Part shown: positions 6,732 to 8,453 of the stretch, piece by piece
How positions within the stretch are numbered: the first letter of the stretch is position 1
Layout of the letters: each line of letters begins with the position of its first letter
Origin: Nitrospirota bacterium
GTDB taxonomy: Bacteria; Nitrospirota; Nitrospiria; Nitrospirales; UBA8639
Direction: 5' to 3'
Length of the DNA stretch: 8,453 nucleotides
Assembly: GCA_029881175.1 (NCBI GenBank)
Contig: JAOUNC010000103.1
Coordinates: 1-8,453, forward strand
Translations under genes and position numbers: made by a program
The notes under the pieces: model-generated
The model's input: the letters and a program-made list of their open reading frames with translations, nothing else
Told to the model about the DNA's origin: nothing
Database searches by the model: none

Positions 6732-7247
6732 ATGTTGAAGTCCTATCGAGGCGTGGAGCCAATCGTGGCCGCCAATGCCTTCATTGAAGACACGGCGGTG
6801 ATTATTGGAGATGTGGTGATTGGCTCAGACTCCAGCGTGTGGTTTCATGCCGTCGTTCGAGGAGATGTGCATTTCATTCGCATCGGACATCGAACCAACA
6901 TCCAAGATCTGTCGCTCTTGCACGTGTCACACGACACCTACCCCTTAACGCTCGGAGACGACATCACCATTGGACATCATGTGGTCCTGCATGGTTGCAC
7001 AATCAGGGATCGCGTTCTCGTCGGGATGGGTTCGATTATTATGGATGGAGCGGTCATTGAAGAAGATTGCATCATCGGCGCAGGCAGCCTCGTCACCGAA
7101 CGCACACAGATTCCTCCAAAAAGCTTGGTCATCGGCTCACCGGCTCGAGTCAAGCGCATGCTCACCACTGACGAAATTGCCTGGATTCGTGAATCAGCCT
7201 CCAATTATGTGAGATATGCTCAACATTATCTCGAAAAAGATCAGTAA
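6732..7247 (+). CDS. Gamma-class carbonic anhydrase-like hexapeptide protein (YrdA type)
   Basis: A 171-residue left-handed beta-helix protein of the YrdA/CamH/PaaY branch, normally a soluble cytoplasmic trimer with metal sites between subunits; the best-known members hydrate CO2 to bicarbonate. Hexapeptide repeats run from about residue 18 to 125. The metal ligands are His64 in Leu-Leu-His, His82 in Gly-His-His and His87 in Leu-His-Gly-Cys. Active-site Arg43 and Asp45 (Arg-Gly-Asp) and Gln58 (Asn-Ile-Gln-Asp) match the Cam positions. The C-terminal helix begins after Gly-Ser-Pro-Ala (135-138) and carries the Asn-Tyr-Val end seen in YrdA-like proteins. The acidic loop residues equivalent to the Cam proton-shuttle Glu62 and Glu84 are not present (Val46, His67), as in other CamH/YrdA forms, so catalytic activity is uncertain. 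An acyltransferase is less likely because the histidine triad is complete. It is separated by 51 bases from the membrane-protein gene and has its own Shine-Dalgarno. Confidence 0.93.
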   Translation: MLKSYRGVEPIVAANAFIEDTAVIIGDVVIGSDSSVWFHAVVRGDVHFIRIGHRTNIQDLSLLHVSHDTYPLTLGDDITIGHHVVLHGCTIRDRVLVGMGSIIMDGAVIEEDCIIGAGSLVTERTQIPPKSLVIGSPARVKRMLTTDEIAWIRESASNYVRYAQHYLEKDQ

Positions 7248-7308
7248 GCAGACGTGCCTCTCTGAATCATCTGTTACGACCAGAGCATCAGCTTGATGAG
7301 ATTCCCGA

Positions 7309-8121
7309 ATGTCTCTTCCCTCCCTGCAACAACACCCACTCGTGATCTTGGGCGCCGGCTATACCGGCCGGCGAATCTATCATCAGGCCATTGAAGTCGG
7401 ACGAACAGTCTTTGCCACCAGCCGCAACCCCCAGCTCCATCTTGGCGATATCCCTCCTAAGCACCGTTTGCCCTTTGATCTTGCGCAGCCTGAGACTTGG
7501 GCAAACCTTCCCGAACCAGCTCATCTCCTGTGGTGTTTCCCGGCTCTGCCATTACACCTCGTCCAGGAATTTCTGGCAGCCCGCTCCAGACGAACCGGAC
7601 GACTGCTTGTCATGGGCAGTACATCCGCCTACATACCGGATGGACATCCCATGACAGAAGATACTCCCCTTAAGCCACACCTACCACGCGTTCAGGCTGA
7701 AGAATATCTACGGGCCAATTATGGAGCCGTGATCATCCGGCTCGCCGGTCTCTACGGACCAGGGCGTCATGTTTTAGATTGGATACGAAAAGGGAAGATT
7801 CAGAATACTCCAAAGTGGGTCAATCTCCTTCACGTCGAGGACGCAGCCGCTATCTGTCTTCAGGCTCTTGAACAGGCATCCGAGGGAAGCACCTATCTTG
7901 CCAGTGATGGGCATCCACGAACATGGGCAGAGATTTGTTCCGTCGCCTCTTCAAAATGGCAAGTCACGATTCCCCCTCTCACATCCCCCCAGAAACCAGG
8001 GAAACAGGTGTCGATTCACAAACTTCGCACCGAGTTGCAGTATGCCTTCCGTTTCCCGGATCTTTACCAAGCATTGGATCAGATTGAAGCCACAGCTTCA
8101 TTGGTGAGGCGTGAGGCGTGA
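7309..8121 (+). CDS. YeeZ-like SDR family protein (NAD(P)-binding, degenerate active site)
   Basis: A 270-residue atypical extended short-chain dehydrogenase/reductase resembling E. coli YeeZ and related NAD-dependent epimerase/dehydratase-like proteins. The Rossmann loop Gly-Ala-Gly-Tyr-Thr-Gly (15-20) follows the first strand. The catalytic-Ser region is Gly-Ser-Thr-Ser-Ala-Tyr (103-108). The Arg-Leu-Ala-Gly-Leu-Tyr-Gly-Pro-Gly-Arg segment (144-153) and the Val-Asn-Leu-Leu-His-Val-Glu-Asp segment (171-178) are characteristic of the group. The expected Tyr-x-x-x-Lys reads Leu125 and Gln129, so it may bind a dinucleotide without normal SDR chemistry. The ATG at 7309 lies directly before the Rossmann strand and has a weak GAG-containing site (7296-7300) eight bases upstream. 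The gene follows the carbonic anhydrase by 61 bases and is the last plus-strand gene of the run. The last codons and stop lie in a GTGAGGC repeat. Substrate and function are unknown. Confidence 0.88.
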   Translation: MSLPSLQQHPLVILGAGYTGRRIYHQAIEVGRTVFATSRNPQLHLGDIPPKHRLPFDLAQPETWANLPEPAHLLWCFPALPLHLVQEFLAARSRRTGRLLVMGSTSAYIPDGHPMTEDTPLKPHLPRVQAEEYLRANYGAVIIRLAGLYGPGRHVLDWIRKGKIQNTPKWVNLLHVEDAAAICLQALEQASEGSTYLASDGHPRTWAEICSVASSKWQVTIPPLTSPQKPGKQVSIHKLRTELQYAFRFPDLYQALDQIEATASLVRREA

Positions 8122-8123
8122 GG
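8104..8123 (+). repeat. GTGAGGC heptamer tandem repeat across the stop codon
   Basis: GTGAGGC occurs at 8104-8110 and 8111-8117, followed by a partial GTGAGG at 8118-8123: almost three units without mismatch. The array encodes the last residues (Val-Arg-Arg-Glu-Ala) and supplies the TGA at 8119-8121 of the SDR gene. Because seven is not a multiple of three, gain or loss of a unit would change the C-terminal reading frame. Confidence 0.8.
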
Positions 8124-8162
8124 ATAAAATGACAGGAGTGAAATGGCAAGTGTAAATGCTTC

Positions 8163-8184
8163 AGAGGGTTCTTCTGAATCCTCT
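8163..8184 (+). terminator. Terminator-like hairpin between convergent genes
   Basis: AGAGGGTTC (8163-8171) pairs with GAATCCTCT (8176-8184) over nine positions with one G-T wobble around a TTCT loop. On the plus strand it is followed by a T-rich stretch (TTACTTCTCACTTTT). It lies 42 bases after the SDR stop and 16 bases past the end of the opposing protease gene, so it can act as an intrinsic terminator for the plus-strand run. The minus-strand side has no good T-run. The interrupted T-tract lowers confidence. Confidence 0.55.
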
Positions 8185-8200
8185 TACTTCTCACTTTTCA

Positions 8201-8453
8201 TCACCGGAACACGGCCACAAGGAAATAGACCACCATTCCATTATTGATGGCATGAGCACACATGCCGGGAATCAGGCTTCCTGTCCGTTCATAGACCCAC
8301 GCCCACAACATTCCACTCCAGAACACGGTGAGAAATGCTGTTGGTCCATATCCATGAGCCAAGGCAAAGATCAACGCGCTCCCGATCAGGGATGCAGGAA
8401 CCCCGAATTTGGCTCGCAACGTCGAATACAGAATTCCTCGAAAAATCAGCTCT
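8201..8453 (-). CDS. CPBP-family intramembrane protease, CAAX-type (partial, 5' cut)
   Basis: The frame is open from the window edge to TGA at 8203-8201, giving the last 83 residues. A TTG at 8419 is not the real start, because upstream codons read Glu-Leu-Ile-Phe-Arg-Gly-Ile-Leu-Tyr, which is the conserved motif 1 of CPBP (Abi/Rce1-like) proteases. Motif 2 is Phe-Ala-Leu-Ala-His (Phe-x-x-x-His) and motif 3 is His-Ala-Ile-Asn-Asn (His-x-x-x-Asn), so the catalytic Glu, both His and the Asn are all visible; the second Glu of Glu-Glu may lie just outside. At least two or three hydrophobic helices are present. In bacteria these proteins process or degrade membrane peptides and often act in bacteriocin immunity or envelope maintenance; the target here cannot be inferred. 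The gene converges on the SDR gene. Confidence 0.9.
   Translation of the reverse strand, partial: ELIFRGILYSTLRAKFGVPASLIGSALIFALAHGYGPTAFLTVFWSGMLWAWVYERTGSLIPGMCAHAINNGMVVYFLVAVFR

Noticed and set aside
7286..7298. CATCA/TGATG hairpin covering the weak ribosome binding site of the SDR gene
   Set aside because: Five pairs with a three-base loop are too weak to support a regulatory claim.
8201..8419. TTG at 8419 as the start of a short complete protease gene
   Set aside because: The frame is open to the window edge and the upstream codons encode the conserved motif 1 of the family, so the gene is truncated by the window and not short.
1..8453. CRISPR array, transposon, tRNA/rRNA, toxin-antitoxin or phage-defence cassette
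   Set aside because: I saw no spaced direct repeats, no transposase or terminal inverted repeats, no tRNA-like cloverleaf, and no defence-type domain on either strand.

Overview
The window is bacterial chromosomal DNA, roughly half G+C by eye. Most genes are ordinary housekeeping or accessory genes. The very large soluble multi-PAS hybrid kinase, the thiD / alpha-beta hydrolase / membrane protein / gamma-carbonic anhydrase / YeeZ-like order and the moderate G+C resemble Nitrospirota (Nitrospira-like) genomes. That assignment is an impression from gene content: there is no rRNA or marker gene to confirm it.

Left part (1-4350): the 3' end of a plus-strand gene ending in a response-regulator receiver domain (1-162), a 372-base gap with no recognisable gene, and a minus-strand gene for a cytoplasmic hybrid histidine kinase of about 1268 residues. 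The kinase reads PAS-PAS-PAS-PAS-GAF-PAS-DHp-ATPase-receiver. The two signalling genes converge. Whether they work together cannot be decided because most of the first gene is outside the window.

Middle and right (4351-8121): a 225-base divergent intergenic region carries plausible sigma70-type promoters for both directions. To the right lies a compact plus-strand run: thiD (HMP/HMP-P kinase of thiamin synthesis), an alpha/beta hydrolase 6 bases later, a small three-helix membrane protein overlapping the hydrolase stop, a YrdA-type gamma-carbonic anhydrase with its own good ribosome binding site, and a YeeZ-like SDR protein without the usual Tyr-x-x-x-Lys pair. Spacing suggests a transcription unit, but the products do not form one obvious pathway. 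The last gene ends inside a GTGAGGC heptamer repeat and is followed by a terminator-like hairpin.

Right edge (8201-8453): the 3' part of a minus-strand CPBP-family (CAAX-type) membrane protease, cut by the window end.

I see no mobile element, CRISPR array, RNA gene or defence system, and no clear undescribed system. The most interesting details are an eight-G tract in the kinase gene where a one-base slip would remove the receiver domain, the heptamer repeat at a stop codon, a 19-base perfect palindrome inside the hydrolase gene, and the unrecognised membrane protein embedded in the operon.
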